A DNA stretch of 64,000 nt from JAEUMG01 sp963805405. GTDB taxonomy: Bacteria; Pseudomonadota; Alphaproteobacteria; Rhizobiales; Aestuariivirgaceae. Shown piece after piece: positions 27,526-36,370 of the stretch (position 1 is the stretch's first letter; each line of letters starts with the position of its first letter). The notes beneath the pieces are model-generated. The model saw nothing but the letters and a program-made list of their open reading frames with translations. It was not told the DNA's origin and did no database searches. The DNA lies in assembly GCA_963805405.1 (NCBI GenBank), contig CAWDUC010000020.1:248001-312000 (forward strand), read 5' to 3'. The position numbers and the translations under genes were made by a program.

Positions 27526-27609
27526 ATGAATATCGGCGAGGCAGCGGCTCTGGCGAAATCGACGCCTATCACTTGCGTTTCGCTCTCGAATATCCGAGCC
27601 TGCCAATAA
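27526..27609 (+). pseudogene. Truncated 5' remnant of a cueR-like gene
   Basis: ATG 27526 begins MNIGEAAALA, which matches the start of the intact cueR (MNIGEASARS). The distance from the operator to the ATG is 16 bases in both places, and the first 17 bases of the coding sequence are identical. After about ten codons the similarity ends: no MIRYYE helix, no dimerisation helix and no copper-binding loop are found, and the frame stops at 27609. It is best read as a broken duplicate left beside copA. The 140 bases after it have no recognisable gene. Confidence 0.65.
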
Positions 27610-27750
27610 CGGGCGATCGTTCTGGCCAAATCACCTAATGTCAATTCGTATATTTGAGGAATTTCCCAATATTACTTCGAAGGGACCCCTTGTGCGATCA
27701 AGCACCGGGTCCACATTGTCGGTACTTTCAAATGAGGCTTAGGAGGCACC

Positions 27751-27885
27751 ATGCCAAAGGGTGAGCAACGCGGCAATCGCGAGAAAAAGAAACCGAAGCA
27801 AGTCAAGGCGCCGGAGGCAGCGAAGGTTTCGGTATTCGCTACCCCGCCAGGAAAATCCGCCGGCGCAGTGCGCAAGCAAAAATAG
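27751..27885 (+). CDS. Small basic protein of unknown function
   Basis: The protein has 44 residues, starting MPKGEQRGNREKKKPK, lysine-rich with an alanine/proline tail (VSVFATPPGKSAG). The start is backed by a strong ribosome site (TAGGAGG, about 7 bases upstream). I recall similar short lysine-rich MPKGQ-type proteins in Bradyrhizobium and relatives, but no function is known to me. The high charge suggests RNA or DNA contact, which is only a guess. It lies alone between the cueR remnant and a small membrane protein gene. Confidence 0.6.
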   Translation: MPKGEQRGNREKKKPKQVKAPEAAKVSVFATPPGKSAGAVRKQK

Positions 27886-28095
27886 CAACTCAACGTCCGA
27901 ACGTAGGGTCGACGCGTGCTCGTGTAGCTCTGCGTTTGATTGGACGCGGGAATAATTGATTAGGTGTTCACGCTATCGCAGCGCATAGTGATTCGATCAT
28001 CGGCACTGTGTTTTTGGCTCGCCTGTGACTGAGAGGTAGCAACTCCCGCCTATTTGGCAGTTCGAGTTCCAACCTCTCAAATCCAGGGTGACATC

Positions 28096-28473
28096 ATGCC
28101 GGTTTCTCCGCAAAGAATGACGTCTGTAAAAGCCATATTGCTCGGTGCCGTGCTGGGCGCCGTCGTGCTTGCCTTCGTTGGCTTCAAGTGGGGCGGATGG
28201 GTGACCGGCGGAACCGCAGAAAAGCAGGCGACAGAGCGGGCTGACTCTGCCGTCGCGATGGCTCTCGCGCCGGTCTGCGTCGATAAATTCAAGCATGCGC
28301 CGGATGCCGCCACACAGTTGACCAGCCTGCAGAAGCTTTCGCCATATGAGCAGCGCGGTTTTGTCGAAAAGGGCGGTTGGGCTACGCCAGCAGGAAGCGA
28401 TAAGGCGAATGTTTCGGTCGCGCGCGCTTGCGCCGATACATTGGCGAAGCTCTCGATTGGCGATCTCGGTTAA
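28096..28473 (+). CDS. Small membrane-anchored protein of unknown function
   Basis: The protein has 125 residues. One N-terminal transmembrane helix (AILLGAVLGAVVLAFVGF) is followed by a soluble domain with two cysteines (LAPVCVDKF and RACADTL), probably periplasmic. The helix-like segment SPYEQRGFVEKGGWATPAG carries aromatic residues reminiscent of small exported alphaproteobacterial proteins, but I cannot name a family. ATG 28096 follows AGGGTGAC. It precedes another small gene by 52 bp on the same strand, inside the segment that separates cueR from copA. Confidence 0.68.
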   Translation: MPVSPQRMTSVKAILLGAVLGAVVLAFVGFKWGGWVTGGTAEKQATERADSAVAMALAPVCVDKFKHAPDAATQLTSLQKLSPYEQRGFVEKGGWATPAGSDKANVSVARACADTLAKLSIGDLG

Positions 28474-28525
28474 GCTTCCACTTTAATACTTCACACTTCA
28501 GATAGGCACGCAGCGAAAGGCGTTG

Positions 28526-28735
28526 ATGATGCAGCCCAGGTTTGCTGTCGGCCAGCAAGTACGACTGATTCGAAAATTTTCCAGCATCCAGATCGAACAC
28601 TATGTGATCACGCAGGCAATGCCTTATGATGGGCATTCTTACGAGTACCGCATCAAGAGCGAGGCGGAAAAGTTTCTGAGAGTGGTGAAGGAACACGAGC
28701 TCGACGAAGACAGTGTTGCCCTCGCCTCCGGCTGA
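28526..28735 (+). CDS. Small cytoplasmic protein of unknown function
   Basis: The protein has 69 residues and no signal or membrane segment. It begins MMQPRFAVGQQVRLIRKF and continues with a beta-rich pattern (YVITQAMPYDGHSYEYRIKS, then KEHELDEDS). The layout resembles small SH3-like barrel proteins that check a promoter or ribosome surface, but no family is recognised. Two adjacent ATG codons (28526, 28529) both fit the GAAAGG site upstream. It is the last of three small genes between the two CueR operators. Confidence 0.6.
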   Translation: MMQPRFAVGQQVRLIRKFSSIQIEHYVITQAMPYDGHSYEYRIKSEAEKFLRVVKEHELDEDSVALASG

Positions 28736-28833
28736 CGACAGGCCTACACGATAAGGACTTGCGAGGGGCGCGACGGGCTTTCCGTTTGGCGTGCGCTGCG
28801 TGTCATTGTCGCCCGCCATAGGCAGTGATATAG

Positions 28834-28854
28834 ACCTTCCCATGATTGGAAGCT
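28834..28854. promoter_or_regulatory. CueR-type operator upstream of cueR
   Basis: The sequence ACCTTCCCATGATTGGAAGCT is a partial dyad, 16 bases before the cueR ATG, and matches the copA operator at 27489 in 17 of 21 positions. On the minus strand the TATATC element corresponding to the copA -10 is also kept, though no gene follows in that direction. It probably mediates CueR autoregulation. Confidence 0.7.
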
Positions 28855-28870
28855 CGAGGAGTTGCCGCGG

Positions 28871-29257
28871 ATGAATATCGGCGAGGCTTCGGCGCGTTCG
28901 GGCGTCAGCGCCAAGATGATCCGCTACTACGAGGGGATCGGCCTACTGCCCGAGCCTGAACGGCGCGAGAGCGGCTACCGGCTTTATGCCGAAACCGACG
29001 TGCATCGCTTGCGCTTCGTGCGCCGGGCCCGCGATTTTGGCTTTGCCGTGGAGCGGATACGCGACCTGCTTCGCCTGTGGCACGACCGCAAACGGCCGAG
29101 CGCGGAGGTGAAGCGTATCGCCGAGGCGCACGTGGCGGAACTCGACAAGAAAATCGGCGAACTCACCGCTCTGCGCAATTCCATGCAGGACTTGGCCAGG
29201 CGCTGCCATGGCGACCAGCGACCCGACTGCCCAATCCTCGCCGACTTGGAGAGCTAG
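28871..29257 (+). CDS. cueR: Copper-responsive MerR-family regulator CueR
   Basis: The protein has 128 residues. The winged helix-turn-helix begins NIGEASARSGVSAKMIRYYE; a long dimerisation helix (EAHVAELDKKIGELTALRNSM) follows. The C-terminal loop (CHGDQRPDCPI) has the two cysteines that bind Cu(I) in CueR, separating it from Zn- or Hg-specific relatives. It should activate copA by untwisting the 19-bp-spaced promoter. The gene lies 1.4 kb from copA with its own operator copy, rather than directly divergent from it as is common. Confidence 0.93.
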   Translation: MNIGEASARSGVSAKMIRYYEGIGLLPEPERRESGYRLYAETDVHRLRFVRRARDFGFAVERIRDLLRLWHDRKRPSAEVKRIAEAHVAELDKKIGELTALRNSMQDLARRCHGDQRPDCPILADLES

Positions 29258-29329
29258 AGACCACGTCCGAATCGGGCGGACAGGCCAAAGCCGCCGCCCT
29301 ATGACTGGCCCAAATGCCGGGGAGGAGCC

Positions 29330-30728
29330 ATGACGACCGAGCTGGGATCTGTTTTCGCCACGGCGATGAAGCATGCCGTAGCCTACCGCCAAAGCGTGGC
29401 CGCCGATCCGCAATTGCCGCGCGCGGACTATCATACGATGCTCGAGGCAGTCGCCGAGCCATTACCTGAGGAAGGCATGGATGCCGTAGCGGTCGTCGAC
29501 CAGTTGGCGGCGATGGCAGAGCCAGGCCTGATGCCGATGATCGGATCGCGCTTCTTCGGCTGGGTGATCGGCGCCTCGCATCCCGCCGGCGTCGCTGCTG
29601 ACTGGCTGGTTTCCGCCTGGGGTCAGAATTCCGCCTATCATTCATCGACGCCCGCTACTGCCGCGATCGAGGAAATCGCCGAGCGCTGGCTGGTCGAGAT
29701 TCTCGGCCTGCCGATGGAATCGTCGATCGGCTTTACGACGGGTGCCACGGTTGCCAATGCAATTGGGCTTGCCGCGGCGCGCACCGGCGTGTTGCTGAAA
29801 GCCGGTTGGGATCCCGATGCCGATGGATTGTTCGGCGCTCCACCGGTGACTGTGTTCATCGGCGCGGATGCGCATTCCTCGCTCTTCTCATCCCTGCAAC
29901 TCATCGGCTTCGGCTATCGGCGGGTGACGAAGGTCGCGACGGACGAGCAAGGACGCATGCGGCCCGACGATCTCGCCCGCGCGATCAAGGAAGCAGAGGG
30001 CCCGAAGATTGTTATCGCGCAGGCCGGGCAGATCAATACCGGTGACTTCGATCCGTTCGGCGAGATCACGAGGATTGCGAAGGCGCATGGAGCGTGGGTG
30101 CATGTCGACGGTGCCTTCGGACTCTGGGCAAGCGCCACGAAAGACTATCGGCACCTCACAGAAGGTATTGAGAATGCCGAATTCATGGGCGACCGACGGG
30201 CACAAGTGGCTGCAGACGCCTTATGATTGCGGTTTTGCGATCGTGCGCGATCGATCGATCCACGCACGCGCCATGACGCAATGGTCGAGCTATCTGCCGT
30301 CCGTCGGACAGGGCGATCGCGTGCCCTCGGCCCTGGTACCGGAACTGTCGCGACGGGCGCGCGGCGTTCCCGTCTATGCGATGCTGAAGGCGCTGGGGCG
30401 CAGGGGCGTTGCGGAGCTTGTTGAACGTCATTGCCGATTGGCGCGGCTATTCGCCGATCAGCTTGGTGCCGAACCTGGAATACATGTCCGCAACACGGTC
30501 GTGCTCAATCAGGTGATTGTCAGTTTTGGCGAAGGCGCGCAAAGCGCCGACCTCACGAAGGCAGTGATTGCGCGCGTGCAGCAGGACGGCGTGTTGTTCG
30601 CGGCGGGTGCAGAATGGCGCGGCGGCTGGGTGATGCGCCTTTCGGTTACATCCGGTGCAACGCAGGAGGCCGATATCAAGATTTCGGCAGAAGCGATCAT
30701 CGCCGCGTGGAGGGCGGTGCAGGCTTAA
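29330..30728 (+). CDS. PLP-dependent group II amino-acid decarboxylase-like enzyme, 1-base frameshift
   Basis: This fold-type I enzyme is of the aromatic-amino-acid/glutamate decarboxylase type. The N-terminal half shows GSRFFGWVIGASHPA, FTTGATVANAIGLAAAR, and the PLP-ring aspartate in HVDGAFGLWAS. The Schiff-base lysine lies in ATDGHKWLQTPYDCGF, one frame over. A single extra base near 30178-30185 separates the halves; repaired, it is about 465 residues. Start ATG 29330 follows GGAGGAGCC. The true substrate cannot be told; many bacterial members are of unknown specificity. The stop overlaps the convergent gene by 4 bases. Confidence 0.88.
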
Positions 30729-31747
30729 TCCCGTATGACGACGTCCTGCGACTGGCCTGCACCAATCGAGAAGGTCTGAGTCAGCGTCTTGTCGCCAATT
30801 TCGGCACGCGCGGTATAGCGGCCGGGCTTCAATACGACATCCGCGATGGCACCAGGGATCGGCGGCAGTTCGGCGCCGGTTTCATCGGTGATCGTCCAGG
30901 AGACCGCCGGCCGTGCCGGTTTGACGACAAGATGCGCGAGGCCCGCCGGATGATCGATCTCGACGGCGCTCATGCGGCCGGGCTTCACGGTGACTTCGGT
31001 GACGGCGAGTACATTGCCCGGTGAGAAACGGCTTTCGATACGGTAGGAACCGGAGCCGACGCGGATGATCTCGCCCGGCAACTCCGAAACGCCCACCAGT
31101 TGGCCCGCAGCACTTCCCGATGCGGCGTAGATTGTGGTGAAAGAAGGGGTGGCGGGAAGGCCGATCCCAGCGAGACGAGGGAGCACGCGTATGCCACCGA
31201 CATTCAGCGTGAAGACGACGCCCAGCTTGTAGCCCGGCGGCAGGTTGATCTGGCGCTTGAAGCGAACGGCGCCGTAGGTCGCTTCAACCTCGTATGCGCC
31301 CGGCGGGGTCAAGGTGCCGGCAGCAGGCGCCGTGCTGCGCATGACGATCTCGCCCTCGGCATCGCGAAGAAGCCAGGAAATCGGGCGCTGGATCAGTCCG
31401 CCGTCCTCGGTGAGGCGAGCGGCAAGTTCCAGACCCTCATTGCCGGAATGGACCGATTCCATGCGAATTTCATGGGCGACGTTGTCGCTCAGAAGCGGGG
31501 TTTCGGGCTTGCGGTCGATGCTTGCCGTGGTCGCGGCATTGAGCGCCGATCCGACCTGAATGACCGCGAAGAGGCAGCTCCAGAACAGGACGGCCGCCAG
31601 AGCGATCAACCAGCGGGTCTGATCACTCCGACGACGTCCTTGGTGCGAGGCACGAGGGACTGTGACGCGCACACGCCTACCCCTGTTATAAACTCCCGGA
31701 CCAGACGTGGCCGGCTGGGAGGATGGAATCACGAAGCGGTCCGGCAC
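30725..31747 (-). CDS. Single-pass membrane protein with repeated Ig/carboxypeptidase-like domains, unknown function
   Basis: The protein has 340 residues. A basic N-terminal segment of about 45 residues precedes one transmembrane helix (WLIALAAVLFWSCLFAVIQVG). The rest is a probable periplasmic beta-rich part with several similar units ending in P-G-x-Y (TPPGAYEVEATYG, SGSYRIESRF, LKPGRYTARAEIG), as seen in carboxypeptidase-regulatory or PEGA-like repeats. Such domains often bind cell-wall or surface partners. No catalytic residues are apparent. A perfect TTAA-N7-TTAA box lies just 13 bp upstream of the ATG. Confidence 0.7.
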   Translation of the reverse strand: MPDRFVIPSSQPATSGPGVYNRGRRVRVTVPRASHQGRRRSDQTRWLIALAAVLFWSCLFAVIQVGSALNAATTASIDRKPETPLLSDNVAHEIRMESVHSGNEGLELAARLTEDGGLIQRPISWLLRDAEGEIVMRSTAPAAGTLTPPGAYEVEATYGAVRFKRQINLPPGYKLGVVFTLNVGGIRVLPRLAGIGLPATPSFTTIYAASGSAAGQLVGVSELPGEIIRVGSGSYRIESRFSPGNVLAVTEVTVKPGRMSAVEIDHPAGLAHLVVKPARPAVSWTITDETGAELPPIPGAIADVVLKPGRYTARAEIGDKTLTQTFSIGAGQSQDVVIRD

Positions 31748-31759
31748 TCAACGACATGC

Positions 31760-31774
31760 TTAATATTGGGTTAA
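31760..31774. promoter_or_regulatory. CtrA-type box (TTAA-N7-TTAA)
   Basis: TTAA at 31760-31763 and TTAA at 31771-31774 are separated by exactly seven bases, the consensus full site for the cell-cycle regulator CtrA of alphaproteobacteria. It lies in the 100-bp gap between the divergent 340-residue membrane protein (start 31747) and the nitroreductase (start 31848). A chance match is possible but unlikely in GC-rich DNA. Confidence 0.5.
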
Positions 31775-31847
31775 CGGGACTGCTGCGATTGTCGTCTCAT
31801 TGTTGCGAATGCTTGACAAGCAAGGCGAGCTTCGATTGTTAGGTGCT

Positions 31848-32432
31848 ATGATATTCAACGATAATTCCTCCGGGCTTGAGCTGCTCAAGACCCGGAAATC
31901 CGGTTCCGCCAAAGCCATGGGGGAGCCGGGCCCCAGCCCCGAACAACTTTCAGAGATCCTCTCCATAGCCGTGCGCGTGCCCGACCACGGCAAGCTGACG
32001 CCATGGCGGTTCGTGCTGTTTTCGGGGGAGGCGCGGAAGCGCTTTGGCGAGATCCTGGGCCGCCGCTGGCGTGAGAAATATCCAGACCACGGAGCGGACA
32101 GCGTTGATTTCCAGCGCGGCCTTTTCATGCGGGCGCCGATGGTGCTGGCGGTGATCTCACGCGCTGCGCCGCATCCGAAGATTCCCGAGTGGGAGCAGCT
32201 CCTGTCGAGCGCGGCCGTGTGCCAGAACATCGTGCTCGCCGCCTCGGCCATGGGCATTGGTGCGCAATGGCAGACCGACTGGCCCGCTTATGACGCTGAA
32301 GTGTTCAAGGCCATGGGGCTCGAGCCGCATGAGAAGGTGGCGGGCTTCATCTATCTGGGCACGTCGACCGCAGCCCTCGAAGAACGACCGCGGCCAGATC
32401 CCGCAACGCTTCTGACCCGCTGGGGCGAATGA
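31848..32432 (+). CDS. Nitroreductase family protein
   Basis: This FMN-dependent NAD(P)H oxidoreductase has 194 residues. Family landmarks are the N-terminal KTRKSGSAK phosphate-binding region, AVRVPDHGKLTPWRFV, FMRAPMVLAVISR, AVCQNIVLAASAMGIGAQWQT and the C-terminal GFIYLGTST. The compact size resembles the YdjA/TdsD-like subgroup. ATG 31848 is preferred; an upstream in-frame TTG gives 16 extra residues without support. The stop overlaps the start of the HAD gene (ATGA), so the two are translationally coupled. The physiological substrate is unknown. Confidence 0.88.
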   Translation: MIFNDNSSGLELLKTRKSGSAKAMGEPGPSPEQLSEILSIAVRVPDHGKLTPWRFVLFSGEARKRFGEILGRRWREKYPDHGADSVDFQRGLFMRAPMVLAVISRAAPHPKIPEWEQLLSSAAVCQNIVLAASAMGIGAQWQTDWPAYDAEVFKAMGLEPHEKVAGFIYLGTSTAALEERPRPDPATLLTRWGE

Positions 32433-33139
32433 TGGTCATTCGCGGCATATTGTTCGACAAGGACGGAACCCTGATCGACATGAACGGCACATGGGTTCCG
32501 GTCTATCGCGAGATGCTCGCCGAATTGGTGACGACCGAGCCCGCGCAGATCGACGCGATCATGGCCAAGGCCGGCTATGACCCGGCAACGGGTCTGGTGA
32601 GATCCGGGTCGATCCTCGCAGGCGGTACTACGCGCGAACTCGTCGACGTATGGTGGCCGGGGCTGAGCAAGGATGAAGCGGATGCGCAAATGCGGGTTGT
32701 CGATTACGATTATCGCCATCTCGCAATCAAGCACCTGAAGCCTCTGATGGTGCTGGAGCCAGTGCTCGAGGAGTTGCGCGGCCAAGGATTGAGACTGGGC
32801 GTGGCGACTAACGACACGGAGCATTCGGCGCGCAGTCACATGACGCAACTCGGCGTGGCGGAACTGTTCGACATCATCATCGGCGCCGATAGCGTGACGC
32901 GGCCGAAGCCCGCAGGCGACATGATCCACGCCTTTGCCGAGGCAACGCGGCTTAAGCCGAGAGAGATTGCCATGGTCGGCGACAATCCACATGACATCGA
33001 AACGGCGCGCGCCGGGGGAGCCGGGCTTGCAATCGGCGTGCTCACGGGCAATGCAGCGCATGACGATATCGCGCATCTGGCCGATCACACGATCCAGTCG
33101 ATCGTCGAGCTTCCCGCGCTGTTAAGGCGGCTTTCCTGA
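32429..33139 (+). CDS. HAD-superfamily phosphatase (phosphoglycolate-phosphatase-like)
   Basis: The protein has 236 residues. HAD motif I is FDKDGTLID (nucleophile and acid/base aspartates), motif II threonine lies in GVATNDTEHS, motif III lysine in RPKPAGDM, and motif IV in MVGDNPHDIETARAGG. A helical C1-type cap sits between motifs I and II, as in phosphoglycolate phosphatases. It is the middle of a coupled trio: the nitroreductase stop overlaps its ATG, and its own TGA overlaps the ATG of the flavin reductase. The substrate cannot be assigned. Confidence 0.9.
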   Translation: MMVIRGILFDKDGTLIDMNGTWVPVYREMLAELVTTEPAQIDAIMAKAGYDPATGLVRSGSILAGGTTRELVDVWWPGLSKDEADAQMRVVDYDYRHLAIKHLKPLMVLEPVLEELRGQGLRLGVATNDTEHSARSHMTQLGVAELFDIIIGADSVTRPKPAGDMIHAFAEATRLKPREIAMVGDNPHDIETARAGGAGLAIGVLTGNAAHDDIAHLADHTIQSIVELPALLRRLS

Positions 33140-33735
33140 TGTTCTACGATCCGCGCGCCAATGACCACGGACTGCCGCTCGATCCGTTCAAAGCTTTGGT
33201 GGCGCCACGTCCGATCGGCTGGATTTCGTCACTGTCCTCGCATGGCGTACCTAATCTCGCGCCCTATAGTTTCTTCAACGCCATTTCCGAGCATCCGCAT
33301 TACGTCGTCTACGGCTCCGGCGGTCGCAAGCATTCGGTCGAGAACATCGAGGCGACGCGCGAGTTCGCAGTCAATCTCGCCACGCACGAACTGCGCGAGC
33401 AGATGAACATGAGTTCGGCGACGGTCGCGGCAGAGGTCGATGAGTTCGAATTCACCGGACTGGCGAAGGCCTCATGTCAGTTGATCAAGCCGCCGCGCGT
33501 GGCGGCCAGTCCGGTGTGTCTTGAATGCGTGTTGCATCAGGTCGTGCCGCTTCCAGACGATAAGGGACATGCGGACGACTTCGCGGTGATCGGCCGCATC
33601 GTCGGAATTCATATCGATGATCGCTTCATCAAGGATGGTCGCGTCGATACGGCCGCGATGCAGCCGATCGCACGGCTCGGTTATAGCGAATACGCGACGA
33701 TCACCGAAGCCTGGCGCATGCGCCGGCCCGATTGA
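33139..33735 (+). CDS. Flavin reductase-like protein (split-barrel FMN-binding)
   Basis: The protein has 198 residues with the flavin reductase-like split barrel. Typical are ALVAPRPIGWISSLSSHG, NLAPYSFFNAISEHP and ATREFAVNLATHELREQMN. This subgroup binds FMN; many members are reductase components or uncharacterised. The conserved TYGSGGRKHS-like region here reads VYGSGGRKHSVEN. Its ATG overlaps the HAD stop. The neighbouring nitroreductase also uses flavin, so the trio may act on one nitro/aromatic or flavin-related substrate (inference). It is convergent with the SDR gene 7 bases away. Confidence 0.88.
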   Translation: MFYDPRANDHGLPLDPFKALVAPRPIGWISSLSSHGVPNLAPYSFFNAISEHPHYVVYGSGGRKHSVENIEATREFAVNLATHELREQMNMSSATVAAEVDEFEFTGLAKASCQLIKPPRVAASPVCLECVLHQVVPLPDDKGHADDFAVIGRIVGIHIDDRFIKDGRVDTAAMQPIARLGYSEYATITEAWRMRRPD

Positions 33736-33742
33736 AGCGGCG

Positions 33743-34504
33743 CTAGAACTGCACGCCGCGGGTCAGGGCGCCGTCGATGACCAGATTGGTGCCGGTGGTG
33801 AAGCCCGAAGCAGGGCTTGCGAGGAAGACGATCCCGCGCGCGACTTCCTGCGGCGTCGCCATGCGGCCGGTGGGATTGAGCGCCATGGCCTTGCCGTACA
33901 GATCGGGAAGATTGCCCTCGATCCAGTGCCACACACCGCCTTCGAAATAGGTGTTGCCCGGCGAAATGCTATTCACGCGGATCATCTTCGGCGCGTACTG
34001 GAAGGCGAGACGCTGCGAATAATGGATGAGCGCCGCCTTGATCGCGCCATAGGCGGGGCCGGTGAAATCAATCTCGCGGCCGGAGACGCTCGAAATGATG
34101 ACAATCGAGGGGGCGCGCGATTTCTCGAGATAGGGAATGGCGGCGTTGACGGCACGCACGGTGTGCATCATGTCGACATCGAACTGCTTGCGCCATGCCT
34201 CTTCATTGTCCTCAACCGCAAGTGCCGAGACATTGGCGACGAGAATGTCGATCCCACCGAGCGTTTTGGCGCTTTCGGCGACCCAGCCTTCCAGCGCCGC
34301 CTTATCGGCGACATCGATGGCCGCACCCATCGCCTTTACGTTCTTCTTCTTGAGCGCGGCGACCGCGTCGTTCACGTCGGTGGCCTTGCGCGCGCAGATC
34401 GAGACATTGGCGCCTTCATCAGCGAAGATTTCAGCGGCTTGGCGGCCGATACCCTTCGAGCCGCCGGTGATGGCGACGTTCAAACCTTTGAGTCCGAGGT
34501 CCAT
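33743..34504 (-). CDS. Short-chain dehydrogenase/reductase
   Basis: This NAD(P)-dependent oxidoreductase has 253 residues. The cofactor motif is TGGSKGIGR, followed by the adenine-ring aspartate in AAIDVAD and the NVSA segment. The active-site serine lies in ISSVSGRE, with tyrosine and lysine in the pattern PAYGAIKAA. It is the last gene of a four-gene minus-strand operon (MaoC, CitE-like lyase, amidase, SDR) and follows the amidase by 20 bases. The substrate is presumably a hydroxyacyl intermediate of that pathway, which is an inference. Confidence 0.92.
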   Translation of the reverse strand: MDLGLKGLNVAITGGSKGIGRQAAEIFADEGANVSICARKATDVNDAVAALKKKNVKAMGAAIDVADKAALEGWVAESAKTLGGIDILVANVSALAVEDNEEAWRKQFDVDMMHTVRAVNAAIPYLEKSRAPSIVIISSVSGREIDFTGPAYGAIKAALIHYSQRLAFQYAPKMIRVNSISPGNTYFEGGVWHWIEGNLPDLYGKAMALNPTGRMATPQEVARGIVFLASPASGFTTGTNLVIDGALTRGVQF

Positions 34505-34524
34505 ATTCAGAAGCTCCTATGCGA

Positions 34525-35515
34525 TCAGGCGAGATAGGTTTTGAGGATGGAGGCGCCGAGCGTGTATTTGGGATCGACCATGTTGCCGACACGCAGGCGG
34601 CCGGCCTGGGTAAGGAGGAAATAGGCTTCCAATTCATCGAAGCCGAAGTCGCTTGCAAGCCAGCGACAGAGTTCGCGGTAGGCGATGCGTGCGGCATCCT
34701 CCATCGGCCGCGCCGAGCCGATCGTCATGATGAAGCGGTCATTCTCCAAACGCGGCCAGCCGATCGTCCAATTCTTGATGAGATCGACACGGACCGTCGT
34801 TGTCGACGGCATCTCGACCGCGACGCCGCATAATTCGCCGTCGCCCTGCGTGCCGTGGCAATCGCCGAGAAACAGGATAGGCGTCCTTGTGATTGACCGG
34901 GAAATAGACGACGGCGCCGGGGCAAACATCGGGGAGATCCATATTGCCGCCCCAGTAATCCGGCTGTAGCGAGGACACCGCCTCGATCTGCGGGCTCACG
35001 CCGAGCGTACCGATGAAGGGTTCGTAGGGGAGTGTGATCTTCTTGTTGAACTTGATGCCGTTGCGGGTGACTTCATATTTCATCACGCGCTCGGGGAGGG
35101 GCTGGTTCAGCATCGCGGTGGCATTGTTCGACACGAGGCCGCCGAATTCCGGGATGAGCGCAGAGGTGCCGACCGGCTGCGGCCCGCGCGGTTCGATCGA
35201 TTCGATATGCACGCAGAGCACGTCGCCTTTCTCCGCGCCTTCGACCTCGATCGGCCCGCATTGCGGATTGACGAAGGGCATTGTGAGCTTGGCCGAAGGT
35301 AGGTCCTTTTCCGTCTTGATCGCGCCCTCGAAGGCATCCTGCGTTTCGGCAATCACACGGTCGCCGGGCTTGATGCGCATGACGGGTTTCGCATAGGGGC
35401 CGTAGACGTAATTGTACTTGCCCTGCCTGGCTTCCGTCAGTTCATGCGTTGCGCCGACCTTGTTTTTGGCAACGCCCTTGCGGGCCATGTAGGAGGCATC
35501 AAGCCAGGTCATCAC
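34525..35515 (-). CDS. Acetamidase/formamidase family protein, 1-base frameshift
   Basis: This amidohydrolase of the FmdA/AmdA family releases ammonia from short amides. The N-terminal half shows MRIKPGDRVIAETQDAFEG, FVNPQCGPIEVEGAEKGDVL and FIGTLGVSP. After YFPVNHKDA the frame shifts near 34875-34885 and continues as LFLGDCHGTQGDGELCGVAVE, which carries the metal-site histidine and acidic residues of the family. The end shows GFDELEAYFLLTQAGRLRVGN. Repaired length is about 330 residues. It lies between the CitE-like lyase (8 bases) and the SDR gene (20 bases) in one operon. Confidence 0.9.
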
Positions 35516-35523
35516 TATCTCCG

Positions 35524-36367
35524 TTATGCGAGTTTGCGCAGCAATGCCTGCGCGGCCTTGAGGTGAGGAGCATCAAGCATTTCGCCATCGACAGCCAGCA
35601 CGCCTGGGTTGCCGGCAGCGGCAAAGGCCGCGACGATCTGGCGGGCGCGATCGACAGCGGCGGACGATGGTGTGAAGGCCTCGTTGATAGGACCGACCTG
35701 ATCGGGATGGATGCACATCTTGGCGGTGAAGCCGTCGCGTACCGCCTCGCGACACTGTTTTTCGAGACCGGCCGCATCGCGGAAATTGGGATAGACCGCA
35801 TCGATCGGCGCGACCCCGGCAGCGCGCGCGGCGAATAGGGTCAGCGTACGCGCGAGACGATAGGGTTCGGTCGGCTCGCCATGCTCATCGCGGTTTGATT
35901 GCGCGCCGAGGCCTGCGGCCAGATCCTCCATCCCCCAGTTCAAGCCTGCGAGGCGAGGATGGGCGTTTACATAGCTTCCCATGTGAAAGATCGAGGCAGC
36001 TGTCTCGGTCGCGATGGCGATGACCGGCGTTGCCTCATCGCCCGGTGCGATCATCATGATCAACGCGTGAAGCTGGTTCAAGGTTTCTGCCGAGGTGGAC
36101 TTGGGAAGGATGAGGCCGTGTGGTTTGGCGGGCAGGATGGCCGCAAGATCGTCGAGGGTCAGTCCGGTATCCAGCGCATTGACGCGGACATAGACACGCC
36201 TGCCGCGATTTGAGCGAAGCACCTCGGCGGCGAGTGCGCGCGCGGCAGATTTGTTGGCGGCAGAGACCGAGTTCTTCCAAATCCAATATGACGACGTCGG
36301 CCGCAGAGGCGAGCGCCTTCGGTATCTTTTTCTCGCTATCGGCGGGAACGAAGAGAAGCGAGCGCAT
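35524..36367 (-). CDS. CoA ester lyase, HpcH/HpaI (CitE-like) family, 1-base frameshift
   Basis: This family of TIM-barrel Mg2+-dependent lyases splits or forms malyl-, citramalyl- or related CoA esters. It starts MRSLLFVPADSEKKI. The frame breaks near 36270-36280 at VILDLE and resumes as DSVSAANKSAARALA. Further landmarks are VRVNALDTGLT, GLILPKSTS, IAIATETAASIFHM, LNWGMEDLAAGLG and CIHPDQVGPINEAF, including the acidic metal ligands. Repaired it has about 280 residues. It follows maoC by 3 bases, and the pairing of a MaoC hydratase with a CitE-like lyase is seen in mesaconyl/methylmalyl-CoA pathways. Confidence 0.9.
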
Positions 36368-36370
36368 GGG

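Noticed and set aside
27540..27640. Open frame after the cueR remnant (AYHLRFALEYP and onward) as a transposase fragment
   Set aside because: It is too short and matches nothing I can name. No inverted repeats or target duplications of an insertion sequence were found around it.
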